DNA from: an uncultured Enterorhabdus sp.
GTDB taxonomy: Bacteria; Actinomycetota; Coriobacteriia; Coriobacteriales; Eggerthellaceae
DNA length: 48,531 nucleotides
Reading direction: 5' to 3'
Assembly (NCBI GenBank): GCA_947649205.1
Contig: CANSQM010000020.1
Location: 1-48,531, forward strand
Every line of letters begins with the position of its first letter. The first letter of the stretch is position 1. Below the pieces are notes generated by a model. That model searched no databases, had not been told where the DNA came from, and saw nothing but the letters and a program-made list of their open reading frames with translations. The position numbers and the translations under genes are program-made. Shown here in pieces: positions 8,587 to 17,223 of the stretch.

Positions 8587-9489
8587 ATGGAAAGCACCCG
8601 CAACCCTCGCTTCGGCCGCCTCATCCCGGCCATGGTCACCCCCTTCGATGAGAACCTCGAGCTCGACCTGGATCGGGCCCAGGAGCTGGCCTGCCGCCTC
8701 GTGGACGGCGGGGTCGACTCCATCATCGTGAACGGCACCACTGGCGAGAGCCCCACGGTGTTCTACCCCCAGAAGCTCGAGCTGTTCCGCGCCGTGCTGG
8801 CCGCCGTGGCCGGCCGCGTGCCGGTCATCGCGAACGTGGGGGACAACTGCACCGCCGACACAGTGTCCTTCGCCCAGGATGCCGGCAAGCTCGGCGTCGA
8901 CGGCTTCATGTGCGTGGTTCCCTACTACAACAAGCCGCCCCAGGAGGGTCTGTACCGTCACTTCAAGACCATCGCCGATTCCACGGAGATGCCCATCATC
9001 CTGTACAACATCCCCGGGCGCTGCTCCATCAACATGGAAGCCGAGACCACTCTGCGCCTGGCCCGCGACTGCGACAACGTCGTGGCCATCAAGGAGGCCT
9101 CGGGCAACCTCGACCAGGTGAAGGCCATCATCGACGGCGCCCCGGCCGACTTCGACGTGTACTCCGGCGACGACTCCGCCACCCTGGACATCATGCGCCT
9201 GGGCGGCGCGGGCGTCATCTCCACCATCGGCAACGTGGCCCCGGAGCGCATGAAGGAAATCGTGGAGCTGGCCGCAGCCGGCGACTGGGAGGCGGCCGAA
9301 GCTGCCAACGAGGCCCTGCTGCCGCTCATGACCGGGCTCTTCGCCACGGCGAACCCCATCCTCGTGAAAGAGGCCCTGAAACTCATCGGCTTCCCCGTCG
9401 GCGGCGTGCGCCTGCCGCTCGTGGACGCCACCCCCGAGCAGTCCGCGACCCTAGCCGCCGTCATGCGCGAGGTGGGCGTGCTGGCCTAG
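8587..9489 (+). CDS. dapA: 4-hydroxy-tetrahydrodipicolinate synthase
   Basis: Aldolase that condenses pyruvate with aspartate semialdehyde. The TIM-barrel landmarks are present: NGTTGES near residues 50-56, the catalytic tyrosine in PYYNKPPQEGLYRH near residues 114-127 and the Schiff-base lysine in VVAIKEASGNLDQ near residues 160-172. The length of 300 aa is normal. The ATG at 8587 follows an AAGGAGAAA ribosome-binding site. It provides the first step of the branch whose second step is the adjacent dapB. Confidence 0.96.
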   Translation: MESTRNPRFGRLIPAMVTPFDENLELDLDRAQELACRLVDGGVDSIIVNGTTGESPTVFYPQKLELFRAVLAAVAGRVPVIANVGDNCTADTVSFAQDAGKLGVDGFMCVVPYYNKPPQEGLYRHFKTIADSTEMPIILYNIPGRCSINMEAETTLRLARDCDNVVAIKEASGNLDQVKAIIDGAPADFDVYSGDDSATLDIMRLGGAGVISTIGNVAPERMKEIVELAAAGDWEAAEAANEALLPLMTGLFATANPILVKEALKLIGFPVGGVRLPLVDATPEQSATLAAVMREVGVLA

Positions 9490-9512
9490 GCGGGCCCCTG
9501 CTGGAACCGTGA

Positions 9513-9545
9513 ACGCCGGTCCGCCACGGGCGGGTCGGCGTTTTT
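9513..9545 (+). terminator. Terminator after dapA
   Basis: The arms ACGCCGGTCCGCC (from 9513) and GGCGGGTCGGCGT (to 9541) pair with one internal mismatch around a 3-nt loop, followed by five T residues at 9541-9545: a clear Rho-independent terminator. Confidence 0.85.
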
Positions 9546-9576
9546 GCAGACATATCCCCGAACGACAAGGAACTTC

Positions 9577-11481
9577 ATGACCAAGGAAAACCAAGAGAAG
9601 AAAAACGAGAAGCCCCGCGCCGCCAAGGAGGGCGGCACCGATAGCACGGGCGGCTCAAACGGCAAGGGCAACCGCAACCGCGGGGGCCGCAAGAACAATA
9701 CCTCCTTCAAGCGCGTGAACCTGGAGCGCAAGCGCCCGCAGCTCTCCCGCGGCGAGGGGGCCGAGGGCTCCGCGCAGAACGGCGAGCGCCCGCGCCGCCG
9801 TCGGGGCTCGAAGGCCTCGAAGGATCCCAACGCCAAGCTGCGCATCATTCCGCTCGGCGGCCTGGACGCCATCGGCAAGAACATGACCGCCTTCGAGTGC
9901 GGCGACGACATGATCCTCGACGATGCGGGACTGATGTTCCCCGACGACGATCATCCGGGCGTGGATCTCATCCTGCCCGACTACACCTACGTGCTGGAAA
10001 ACGCCGACAAGCTGCGCGGCATCATCATCACCCACGGCCACGAGGACCACACGGGCACCTTGCCCTACCTGCTGAAGGACCTCGACCGCACCGTGAACAT
10101 CTACGCCACCAAGCTCACGCTGGGCCTCATCGAGGGCAAGTTCGCCGAGCACAAGATCAAGAACGCCAAGCTCATCGAGATCAAGTCGGGCGAGGAGATC
10201 AAGCTCGGCTGCTTCAAGGTAGACTTCTTCGCTGTGAACCACTCCATCCCCGGTGCCGTGGGCCTGTTCATCCAGAGCCCGGCCGGCAACGTGCTGCACA
10301 CCGGCGACTTCAAGCTCGACCAGACCCCCATCGACGGGGTCACCACCGACTTCGCTGCCATCACGCGCTTCTCCGAGAAGGGCGTCGACCTCATGATGAG
10401 CGACTCCACGGGCGCCATGAACCCGAACTTCACGCCGAGCGAGGCCGAGGTGGGCAAGACCCTGGAGCAGATCATCTCCCAGGCCCCGGGCCGCGTCATC
10501 ATCGCCTCCTTCGCGAGCCACATCCACCGCATGCAGCAGATCTGCGACGCCGCGGTGAAGAACGGCCGCAAGGTGGTGGTTACGGGCCGCTCCATGATCC
10601 AGAACACCGACATCGCCCGGCGCCTGGGCTACCTGAAGATCTCCGACGACAACCTCATCGACGCCTACGATCTAAAGGGCATCCCTTCCGACCAGGTGGT
10701 CATCATGTGCACTGGCAGCCAGGGCGAGCCCTTGAGCGCCCTGGGCCGCATCGCCAACGGCGAGCACAAGACCATCGAGATCGAGGAGGGCGACACCGTC
10801 ATCATCTCGGCCACGCCGGTGCCCGGCAACGAGAAGGCGGTCACCCGGGTCATCAACTCCCTGGCCAAGATCGGCGCCGACGTGTACGACAAGAGCCGGG
10901 CGCGGGTCCACGTGTCGGGCCACGCGGGGGCCGAGGAGCTCAAGATCATGCTCACCCTCGTGAAGCCCAAGGCCTTCATGCCGGTCCACGGCGAGGCCAC
11001 CCACCTGCGGGCCCACGCGAAGCTGGCCGAGGCCACGGGCGTGGACGCCGAGAACATCTACATCCTGGAGAACGGCGATGCCCTGGAGCTGTCGGCCCTG
11101 GGCATCGAGCGCGGCGAGGGGGTGCCCTCGGGCATCGTCTACGTGGACGGCCTGTCGGTGGGCGACACCTCCCAGGACGTGCTCGACGAGCGCAACACCC
11201 TCGGCAACCAGGGCTTCGCCTCGGTGGCCGCGGCCGTCGATCTGAAGCAGAAGCAGGTCGTGGGCGACGTGCAGGTGTCCATGCACGGCATCACCGGCGG
11301 CGACGACTACTACCTGGCCCGCGAGGCGGCCTCCACGGTGGCCGGCGCCCTGCGACGCTGCCTGGGGAAGGACGGCGGTGCGAAGGAGCTGCGCAAGGCC
11401 GCCCGCGACGCCCTCATGTCGCTTCTGTGGGACCGCACCAAGCAGCGTCCCATGGTGGTCGTGAATATCCTGGAGGTTTAG
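9577..11481 (+). CDS. rnj: Ribonuclease J
   Basis: Metallo-beta-lactamase/beta-CASP ribonuclease with 5'-3' exonuclease and endonuclease activity in mRNA decay and rRNA maturation. The HGHEDH metal-binding motif is at residues 153-158, followed by further His/Asp ligands in NHSIPGAVG and HTGDFKLDQ, and the beta-CASP segment with VTGRSMIQN. A charged N-terminal extension of about 85 residues rich in Lys, Arg, Asn and Gln precedes the catalytic domain, giving 634 aa against about 555 in Bacillus; such extensions are common in actinobacteria. The ATG at 9577 with AAGGAAC upstream is preferred to a TTG at 9544 that lies in the dapA terminator. ftsK follows after 7 nt. Confidence 0.95.
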   Translation: MTKENQEKKNEKPRAAKEGGTDSTGGSNGKGNRNRGGRKNNTSFKRVNLERKRPQLSRGEGAEGSAQNGERPRRRRGSKASKDPNAKLRIIPLGGLDAIGKNMTAFECGDDMILDDAGLMFPDDDHPGVDLILPDYTYVLENADKLRGIIITHGHEDHTGTLPYLLKDLDRTVNIYATKLTLGLIEGKFAEHKIKNAKLIEIKSGEEIKLGCFKVDFFAVNHSIPGAVGLFIQSPAGNVLHTGDFKLDQTPIDGVTTDFAAITRFSEKGVDLMMSDSTGAMNPNFTPSEAEVGKTLEQIISQAPGRVIIASFASHIHRMQQICDAAVKNGRKVVVTGRSMIQNTDIARRLGYLKISDDNLIDAYDLKGIPSDQVVIMCTGSQGEPLSALGRIANGEHKTIEIEEGDTVIISATPVPGNEKAVTRVINSLAKIGADVYDKSRARVHVSGHAGAEELKIMLTLVKPKAFMPVHGEATHLRAHAKLAEATGVDAENIYILENGDALELSALGIERGEGVPSGIVYVDGLSVGDTSQDVLDERNTLGNQGFASVAAAVDLKQKQVVGDVQVSMHGITGGDDYYLAREAASTVAGALRRCLGKDGGAKELRKAARDALMSLLWDRTKQRPMVVVNILEV

Positions 11482-11488
11482 AGCTTCC

Positions 11489-14167
11489 ATGGCCCGTCAC
11501 TCGCAGCAACCCTCGAAGGGATCCCCGTCGCGCAAGAAGGCGAGCGAGGCCGTCTCCAAGGACGGCACTCGCCGCCCCCTCTCGGCGGCCGCCCGCAGCC
11601 GGTCGGTCGAGCCCGCGCCGCGCATCCTGGACGATCGCACCCGCCGCGACATGGTGGGCGTGGGCTTCATCCTGCTCGGCATCGTGCTGTTCATCGCTGC
11701 CGTGGCCCCCACCGGGGCCATCGTCACGGCCCTGCTGTCCGAGTCGCTCCACCTCGTCTTCGGCGTGGGCTGCTACATCATGCCCTTCTTCCTCGTGGCC
11801 GTGGGGGGCACCGTGCTCTACCGCAAGGAGACCGAGCGCATGTCCCTGCGCATCACCGTGGGCCTCGGGCTCATCCTGGTGGCGCTGCTCGGCATCATCG
11901 CCCTGTTCACCCCCGTGGGCAACACCGGCCCTGAGGCCCTGTTCGACTACGGCAACCTCGTCACCCACGGCGGCTACGTGGGGGCGGCCCTGGCCTGGGT
12001 GGGGCTCACCCTGTTCGGCGGCATCATCTCGGCCATCCTGCTTTTGGGCCTGGCCGTGGCCGGCGTCATCGTCATCGGGTTCTCCGTGTCCGCCTTCATC
12101 GAGAAGGTGCGCGCCCGCCACGAGGCGGAGCTGGCGGGTCGGGAGCCCTACCTGCCCGAGGGGCTGTTCGGCGCCGTGAAGCGCGGCGGCCACCTCGTGC
12201 GCCACAACTTCGGCGGAGCCTCCGGCGAGGTGCCCCAGCCCCCCGACGCCACGGTGGTGCGGCCGGCCGCCGCCACCGCGCGCCTGGCCATGGAGGAGCA
12301 GCCCCGCCGCCCCCGCAGCCGTGCCATCGCCGAGCGCCAGTCGGTTCCCGCCGAGGGGGCTCCGGCCGTCCCGGCCGTGGACGGGGCGGCCCTCACGCGC
12401 CAGCTCGGTGGCGAGGGGAGGGGGGCCGCTGCGGGCCGCACGGTGAACATCACCGCCCCCGACCCGCGCCAGACCGCCGCCATCGGCGCCATCACCGCCG
12501 AGGAGCCGGCCCGCCCCATGACCCGCAAGCTCGGCCGCAAAGCCGCCGAGGAGGCCCAGAGCGCACAGGCCGCTGCGACGGCGGCGCCCACGGCCAACCC
12601 CCGCAAGCGCGCGGCCAAAGCGAAGCCCAAGGCCGCCCCGAAGCCGGCGCCCCCCGTGTCGAAGGACGGCTTCCAGCTGCCCTCCATGGACCTGCTGTCC
12701 ACCGGCGACGGCAAGCGCCGCGGCTCCACGGAAGAGGAGCTGCGCGAAGTGGCCGCCGAGCTCCAGGGCACCCTGGAGGACTTCGGCGTGCTCGCGAGCG
12801 TCGTGGGCTGGGTGGAGGGCCCCACGGTCACCCTGTTCAAGGTGGATCTGCCCTCGGGCGTGCGCGTGAGCAAGGTCACCAACCTCACCGACGACATCGC
12901 CCTGGCCCTGGCGGCCCCCGGCGTGCGCATCTTCGCCCCCATTCCCGGCACCAACTACGTGGGCATCGAGGTGCCCAACCGGGTGCGCCAGATGGTGTAC
13001 CTGCCCGAGGTGCTAGCCGCCGCCGAGCCGGGGCCCCTGCAGGTGGCCATCGGTGAGGACGTGGAGGGCCACGCCATCGTGCACGACCTGGCCAAGATGC
13101 CCCATGTGCTCATCGCCGGCACCACCGGCTCCGGTAAGTCGGTGGAAGTGAACTCCATGATCATGTCCATCCTCATGCGGGCCACTCCGGCCGAGGTGCG
13201 CTTCATCATGGTGGACCCCAAACGGGTGGAATTCGCCCCCTACGAGGGCATTCCCCATCTCTACGTGCCCGTGGTCACCGAGTGCCGCGAGGCCTCCAGC
13301 GCCCTGTCCTGGGCCGTGGCCGAGATGGAGCGCCGCCTCAAGATGTTCTCGAAGTGCGGCGTGCGCAACATCATCTCCTTCAACGAGAAGGCCCGGGCGG
13401 CCGCAGACGCCGCCGAGGCGGCCGAGCAGAGCGGGGAAGAGGTGCCGGAGAACCCCTACGGCGAGCCCATTCCCTACATCGTCATCGTCATCGACGAGCT
13501 GGCCGACCTCATGATGAACGTGGGCAAGGAGGTGGAGTTCTCCATCAGCCGCATCGCCCAGCTCGCCCGCGCGGCCGGCATCCACCTCATCATCGCCACG
13601 CAGCGCCCCTCCACCAACGTGGTCACGGGCCTCATCAAGGCGAACATCACCTGCCGTATCGGCCTCACCGTGGCCAGCGGCATCGACTCCCGCGTCATCC
13701 TGGACTCCACCGGTGCCGAGAACCTCATCGGCCGGGGCGACCTTCTCATCGCCAAGCCGGAGTACCCCAAGCCCGTGCGCGTCCAGGGCCCCTGGATCCC
13801 CGACGAGGAGATCGCCGCCGTGGTGGCGCACTTGAAGGCCCAGGGAGAGCCGGAGTACCATTCCGAGATCCTCAAGACCAACGTGGTGACCCTCGGCGAC
13901 TCCTCGCCGGCCGGCGACGGCGGCTCCGAGGCCGACGATCCGCTGCTCTGGGAGGCCGCCGATGTGGTGGTTTCAAGCGATTTGGGGTCAACTTCCAATC
14001 TTCAGCGCCGCCTGAAGGTCGGATATGCCCGCGCTGGTCGTATAATGGATCAGCTAGAAGAAAAGGGCATCGTGGGCCCGGCCAACGGCAGCCGTCCCCG
14101 CGAGGTGCTCGTAGACGCAATGGAGCTCGAGACCCTGAAGGCCTTCGAGGCCAACGACGAGGATTAG
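11489..14167 (+). CDS. ftsK: DNA translocase FtsK/SpoIIIE
   Basis: Septal double-strand DNA pump that clears chromosome termini and activates XerCD recombination at dif. The 892-aa protein has about four N-terminal membrane segments (residues 50-200), a Pro/Ala-rich linker (about 220-400), the RecA-like motor with Walker A GTTGSGKS near residues 544-551 and Walker B VIVIDELADL, and a C-terminal winged-helix gamma domain (about 810-890) containing GYARAGRIMDQLEEKG that would read polar KOPS-like sequences. This host machinery is also what an Xer-dependent phage, such as the one at 30.7-35.9 kb, would depend on. The rodZ-like gene follows. Confidence 0.96.
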   Translation: MARHSQQPSKGSPSRKKASEAVSKDGTRRPLSAAARSRSVEPAPRILDDRTRRDMVGVGFILLGIVLFIAAVAPTGAIVTALLSESLHLVFGVGCYIMPFFLVAVGGTVLYRKETERMSLRITVGLGLILVALLGIIALFTPVGNTGPEALFDYGNLVTHGGYVGAALAWVGLTLFGGIISAILLLGLAVAGVIVIGFSVSAFIEKVRARHEAELAGREPYLPEGLFGAVKRGGHLVRHNFGGASGEVPQPPDATVVRPAAATARLAMEEQPRRPRSRAIAERQSVPAEGAPAVPAVDGAALTRQLGGEGRGAAAGRTVNITAPDPRQTAAIGAITAEEPARPMTRKLGRKAAEEAQSAQAAATAAPTANPRKRAAKAKPKAAPKPAPPVSKDGFQLPSMDLLSTGDGKRRGSTEEELREVAAELQGTLEDFGVLASVVGWVEGPTVTLFKVDLPSGVRVSKVTNLTDDIALALAAPGVRIFAPIPGTNYVGIEVPNRVRQMVYLPEVLAAAEPGPLQVAIGEDVEGHAIVHDLAKMPHVLIAGTTGSGKSVEVNSMIMSILMRATPAEVRFIMVDPKRVEFAPYEGIPHLYVPVVTECREASSALSWAVAEMERRLKMFSKCGVRNIISFNEKARAAADAAEAAEQSGEEVPENPYGEPIPYIVIVIDELADLMMNVGKEVEFSISRIAQLARAAGIHLIIATQRPSTNVVTGLIKANITCRIGLTVASGIDSRVILDSTGAENLIGRGDLLIAKPEYPKPVRVQGPWIPDEEIAAVVAHLKAQGEPEYHSEILKTNVVTLGDSSPAGDGGSEADDPLLWEAADVVVSSDLGSTSNLQRRLKVGYARAGRIMDQLEEKGIVGPANGSRPREVLVDAMELETLKAFEANDED

Positions 14168-14216
14168 ACGGCCCGGCCCCGGCGGCCGCCGTCCATGACA
14201 TAGAGGAGTTACGACC

Positions 14217-15287
14217 GTGGCGAGACAGATTTCCTTCGGAGACACGCTCAGGAGCGCCCGCGAGCGCAAGGGGCTCGACCTGTCCACCGCGGCCCGCAAG
14301 CTGCGCATCCGTCCGGACATCCTCCGGGCCATCGAGGAGAGCGACTTCGCCCGCATGCCCCCGCGGGGCTACACCTCCAACATGGTGGGCGCCTACGCCC
14401 GCCTCGTGGGTCTGAACCCCGCCGAGATCACGCGCCTCTACCGCGACGAGGCCCAGCAGTTCGAGACCGGCCGACGCCCCATGGGCGGCCGGAGCGAGCG
14501 CCCCCGTCCCGGCGAGCGCGCCGAGGGCCGCGGCCGTTCGAGCCGCGAGGGCCAGCGAGAGCGGGGAGCCCGCCCGAACGGCCGCTCCTCCCGCACCGGC
14601 CGCGGCGCTGCGCCTCAGCCGGCCTACACCAACCTCGTCCAAGGGCGCCAAGCCCCGGGCATCGCCGCCAACTTCGGCTCCATGCTGCCGCTCATCGTGG
14701 TGGGCGCCATCATCGTGGGCCTGCTCGTGCTCGTCATCTTCCTGGCCTTCGGGGGCAAGGACGCCCCGGCCGAGGACACCCCCACGGTGCCCATCTCCGG
14801 CATGCCGACCCCCCAGGGTACCACGAGCGGCACAGATGCCACGGGCCAGCAGCCCACGGCCCCGACTACCACGCCCGTGGCCCCCACGAGCGCCAAGTTC
14901 GCCTACAAGGTGGCCGACGGCGCCGAGATGTACATCGAGGTCATCCAAGACGGCAAGACCGTGGAGGCCGGCGATGTGACCGGGCCCAAGAGCCAGGAGT
15001 ACGACGTCACCGGCAAGCTGAAGTTCGTCGTCTCCGGCGACCCCGACGAGGTGGAGATCACCGTGGACGGCGAGAAGGTTGAGCCCACCGAGGCCAAGAG
15101 CGGCGTGTACACCTACACCGTCGACTTCGAGGAGGCGCTGTCTGCCTGGAAGCGCGCCAACGGCGTGGGCAGCGGCTCGACCGACGACGGGACCGAGGCC
15201 GACAACGGCAGCGACGAGTCGGGCGATGAGGGCGGCTCCGGCGACTCCACCGATGGCAACAGCGAGGACGGCGACGCGGGCAACTAG
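14217..15287 (+). CDS. RodZ-like membrane protein with N-terminal helix-turn-helix
   Basis: The N-terminus (residues 5-75) is a Cro-type helix-turn-helix of the RodZ kind, with LRSARERKGLDLSTAARKL and a PRGYTSNMVGAYARLVGL segment typical of cytoskeletal RodZ rather than of repressors. A basic Arg/Gly/Ser-rich linker follows, then one membrane segment (about 158-180), a Thr/Pro-rich stretch, an extracytoplasmic beta domain (about 225-310) resembling the DUF4115 region, and a very acidic Asp/Gly/Ser tail. RodZ anchors the MreB elongation machinery; no mreB is in view, so a role in cell shape is inferred from family. The GTG start at 14217 has a GAGGAG ribosome-binding site. It lies directly after ftsK. 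Confidence 0.75.
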   Translation: MARQISFGDTLRSARERKGLDLSTAARKLRIRPDILRAIEESDFARMPPRGYTSNMVGAYARLVGLNPAEITRLYRDEAQQFETGRRPMGGRSERPRPGERAEGRGRSSREGQRERGARPNGRSSRTGRGAAPQPAYTNLVQGRQAPGIAANFGSMLPLIVVGAIIVGLLVLVIFLAFGGKDAPAEDTPTVPISGMPTPQGTTSGTDATGQQPTAPTTTPVAPTSAKFAYKVADGAEMYIEVIQDGKTVEAGDVTGPKSQEYDVTGKLKFVVSGDPDEVEITVDGEKVEPTEAKSGVYTYTVDFEEALSAWKRANGVGSGSTDDGTEADNGSDESGDEGGSGDSTDGNSEDGDAGN

Positions 15288-15362
15288 TGCGTCCCGCGCC
15301 CATCGTCCCGCGTCCCGTTCCCCGTTCTACCTTTCCCGAACCGATTAGAAAGTGAGGGCCCC

Positions 15363-15860
15363 ATGGCCAAGGAATCCAGCTTCGACGTCGTATCCACCGT
15401 GGACATGCAGGAGGTGGACAACGCCTTCCAGCAGGCCAAGAAGGAGCTCTCCCAGCGCTATGACCTGAAGGACTCCGGCGCCGAGATCGGCCTGGACAAG
15501 AACGGCGGCACCATCACCGTGTCCGCCCCAGCCGACTTCGTGGCCTCCCAGGTCATCGATGTCATCGGCAGCAAGCTCATCAAGCGCGGCATCGATCTGA
15601 CCGCCGTGCAGTGGGGCGATGCCCAGGCCGCCACGGGCGGCTCGGTGCGCCGCGTGGCCACCGTGGTCAACGGCATCGACAAGGAGACCGCCGGCAAGAT
15701 CAACAAGGACATCAAGGCCCAGAAGCTCAAGTGCAAGGTCACTATCGAGGGCGACAAGCTGCGCGTGAGCTCCCCGTCCCGCGACACCCTCCAGGAGGTC
15801 ATCGCCTTTCTGAAGGGCCAGGACTACGGCCAGCCGCTCCAGTACGTGAACTACCGCTAG
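15363..15860 (+). CDS. YajQ family cyclic-di-GMP/nucleotide-binding protein
   Basis: The 165-aa protein matches the YajQ family (UPF0234) along its whole length: SSFDVVSTVDMQEVDNAF at the N-terminus, SQRYDLKDSG near residues 35-44 and a C-terminal FLKGQDYGQPLQYVNYR-type end. Members bind c-di-GMP or RNA; the biological role is not settled. The ATG at 15363 is preceded by GTGAGGG. rimO starts 12 nt after its stop. Confidence 0.92.
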   Translation: MAKESSFDVVSTVDMQEVDNAFQQAKKELSQRYDLKDSGAEIGLDKNGGTITVSAPADFVASQVIDVIGSKLIKRGIDLTAVQWGDAQAATGGSVRRVATVVNGIDKETAGKINKDIKAQKLKCKVTIEGDKLRVSSPSRDTLQEVIAFLKGQDYGQPLQYVNYR

Positions 15861-15872
15861 GAGCCCCTTCCG

Positions 15873-17219
15873 ATGACCGCTCCGGTTCCCCCCGTGTGGG
15901 AGGGCGCGTCCGCGCCCCGCGTCAGCCTCGTCACCATGGGCTGCGCCAAGAACGAGGTCGACTCTGCGGCCATGGCCCGTGCCCTGGCCGAGGCCGGCTA
16001 TCAGGTGAACGCCCCGGCCGACGAGGCCGATGTCATCATCGTGAACACCTGCTCGTTCATCCAGTCGGCCACCGAGGAGAGCCTCGAGGCCATCTTCGAG
16101 GCCGCCTCCCTGCCCCTTGTGGCCGCGGGCCGCGCCTCGGTGGTGGTGGCCGGCTGCATGCCCGCCCGCTACGGCGACGACCTGGAGGGCGAGCTCACCG
16201 AGGCCGCCGCCTTCGTCCCCTGCAGCAAGGAGGACGACATCGTGGCCGTCCTGGGGCGCCTCACCGGCTTCGAGCCGATGGCGGGGGAGGAAGCGATGGC
16301 CCCCACGGCATCCGAAGCCACGGGGGCGCCGGGGGAAGGGGGCATCTTCGCCTACGTGAAGATCTCCGACGGCTGCGACCGCTTCTGCTCCTACTGCACC
16401 ATCCCGGCCATCCGCGGCCGCTACCACAGCTTCCCTTTCGAGGCCATCCGCGCCGACGTGGCCCGGGAAGTGGCCGCCGGGGCCCGAGAGATCGTGCTCA
16501 TCGCCCAGGATACCGGCCGCTGGGGCCAGGACCTTCCCGAGGGCCACGACCTGGCCTGGCTCGTGGACACCCTGGCCGAGGCCTTCCCCGACACCTGGCT
16601 GCGCGTCATGTACCTGCAGCCCGAGGGGGTCACCGACCGGCTGCTCGCCGTCATGGCCGCCCGGGACAATGTGTGCTCCTACCTGGATATTCCCCTCCAG
16701 CACGTGAGCGCTCCCATCCTGCGGGCCATGAACCGCGCCGGCTCGGCCGAGAAGTTCGCGGCCCTCATCGAGCGCATCCGCGCCGCCGTGCCCGGCATCA
16801 CCCTGCGCACCACCCTCATCGCGGGCTTCCCCGGCGAGACCGAGGAGCAGTTCGAGGCCCTGTGTGACTTCGTGGCCGAGGCCCCCTTCGACTACATCGG
16901 CGTGTTCCCCTATTCCCGCGAGGAGGGGACGGCCGCCGCCGCGCTGCCCGACCAGCTCGATGAGGACGAGAAGGCCGAGCGGGCCCAAATCCTGCGCGAC
17001 CTGGCCGACGCGGTCTGCGGGCCGCGCATCGCCGAGCGCATCGGCCGGCCCATGGCGGTGCTCGTGGAAGGCACCGAGGAGGACGGCCAACGCTTCGGCC
17101 GCGCCCAGTGCCAGGCTCCCGAGGTGGACGGAGTGACCTATGTCTCCGATGGCACCGTCGGCACCGTGGTGGATACGATCATCGCCGACACCCTGCTCTA
17201 CGAGATGGAAGGCGCGTAA
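15873..17219 (+). CDS. rimO: Ribosomal protein S12 methylthiotransferase RimO
   Basis: Radical-SAM enzyme that adds a methylthio group to a conserved aspartate of S12. The N-terminal cluster-binding cysteines are seen in MGCAKNEVDS, NTCSFIQSA and AGCMPARY. The radical-SAM CxxxCxxC motif is CDRFCSYC near residues 169-176. The LQHVSAPILRAMNR segment and a C-terminal TRAM-like domain complete it. The sequence MGCAKNxVDS separates RimO from MiaB, whose own gene lies at 24.3 kb. It is 448 aa long, normal for the family. Confidence 0.95.
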   Translation: MTAPVPPVWEGASAPRVSLVTMGCAKNEVDSAAMARALAEAGYQVNAPADEADVIIVNTCSFIQSATEESLEAIFEAASLPLVAAGRASVVVAGCMPARYGDDLEGELTEAAAFVPCSKEDDIVAVLGRLTGFEPMAGEEAMAPTASEATGAPGEGGIFAYVKISDGCDRFCSYCTIPAIRGRYHSFPFEAIRADVAREVAAGAREIVLIAQDTGRWGQDLPEGHDLAWLVDTLAEAFPDTWLRVMYLQPEGVTDRLLAVMAARDNVCSYLDIPLQHVSAPILRAMNRAGSAEKFAALIERIRAAVPGITLRTTLIAGFPGETEEQFEALCDFVAEAPFDYIGVFPYSREEGTAAAALPDQLDEDEKAERAQILRDLADAVCGPRIAERIGRPMAVLVEGTEEDGQRFGRAQCQAPEVDGVTYVSDGTVGTVVDTIIADTLLYEMEGA

Positions 17220-17223
17220 ACCC

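Noticed and set aside
14043..14048. TATAAT inside the 3' end of ftsK
   Set aside because: No suitable -35 and it lies within the conserved gamma-domain codons; treated as chance.
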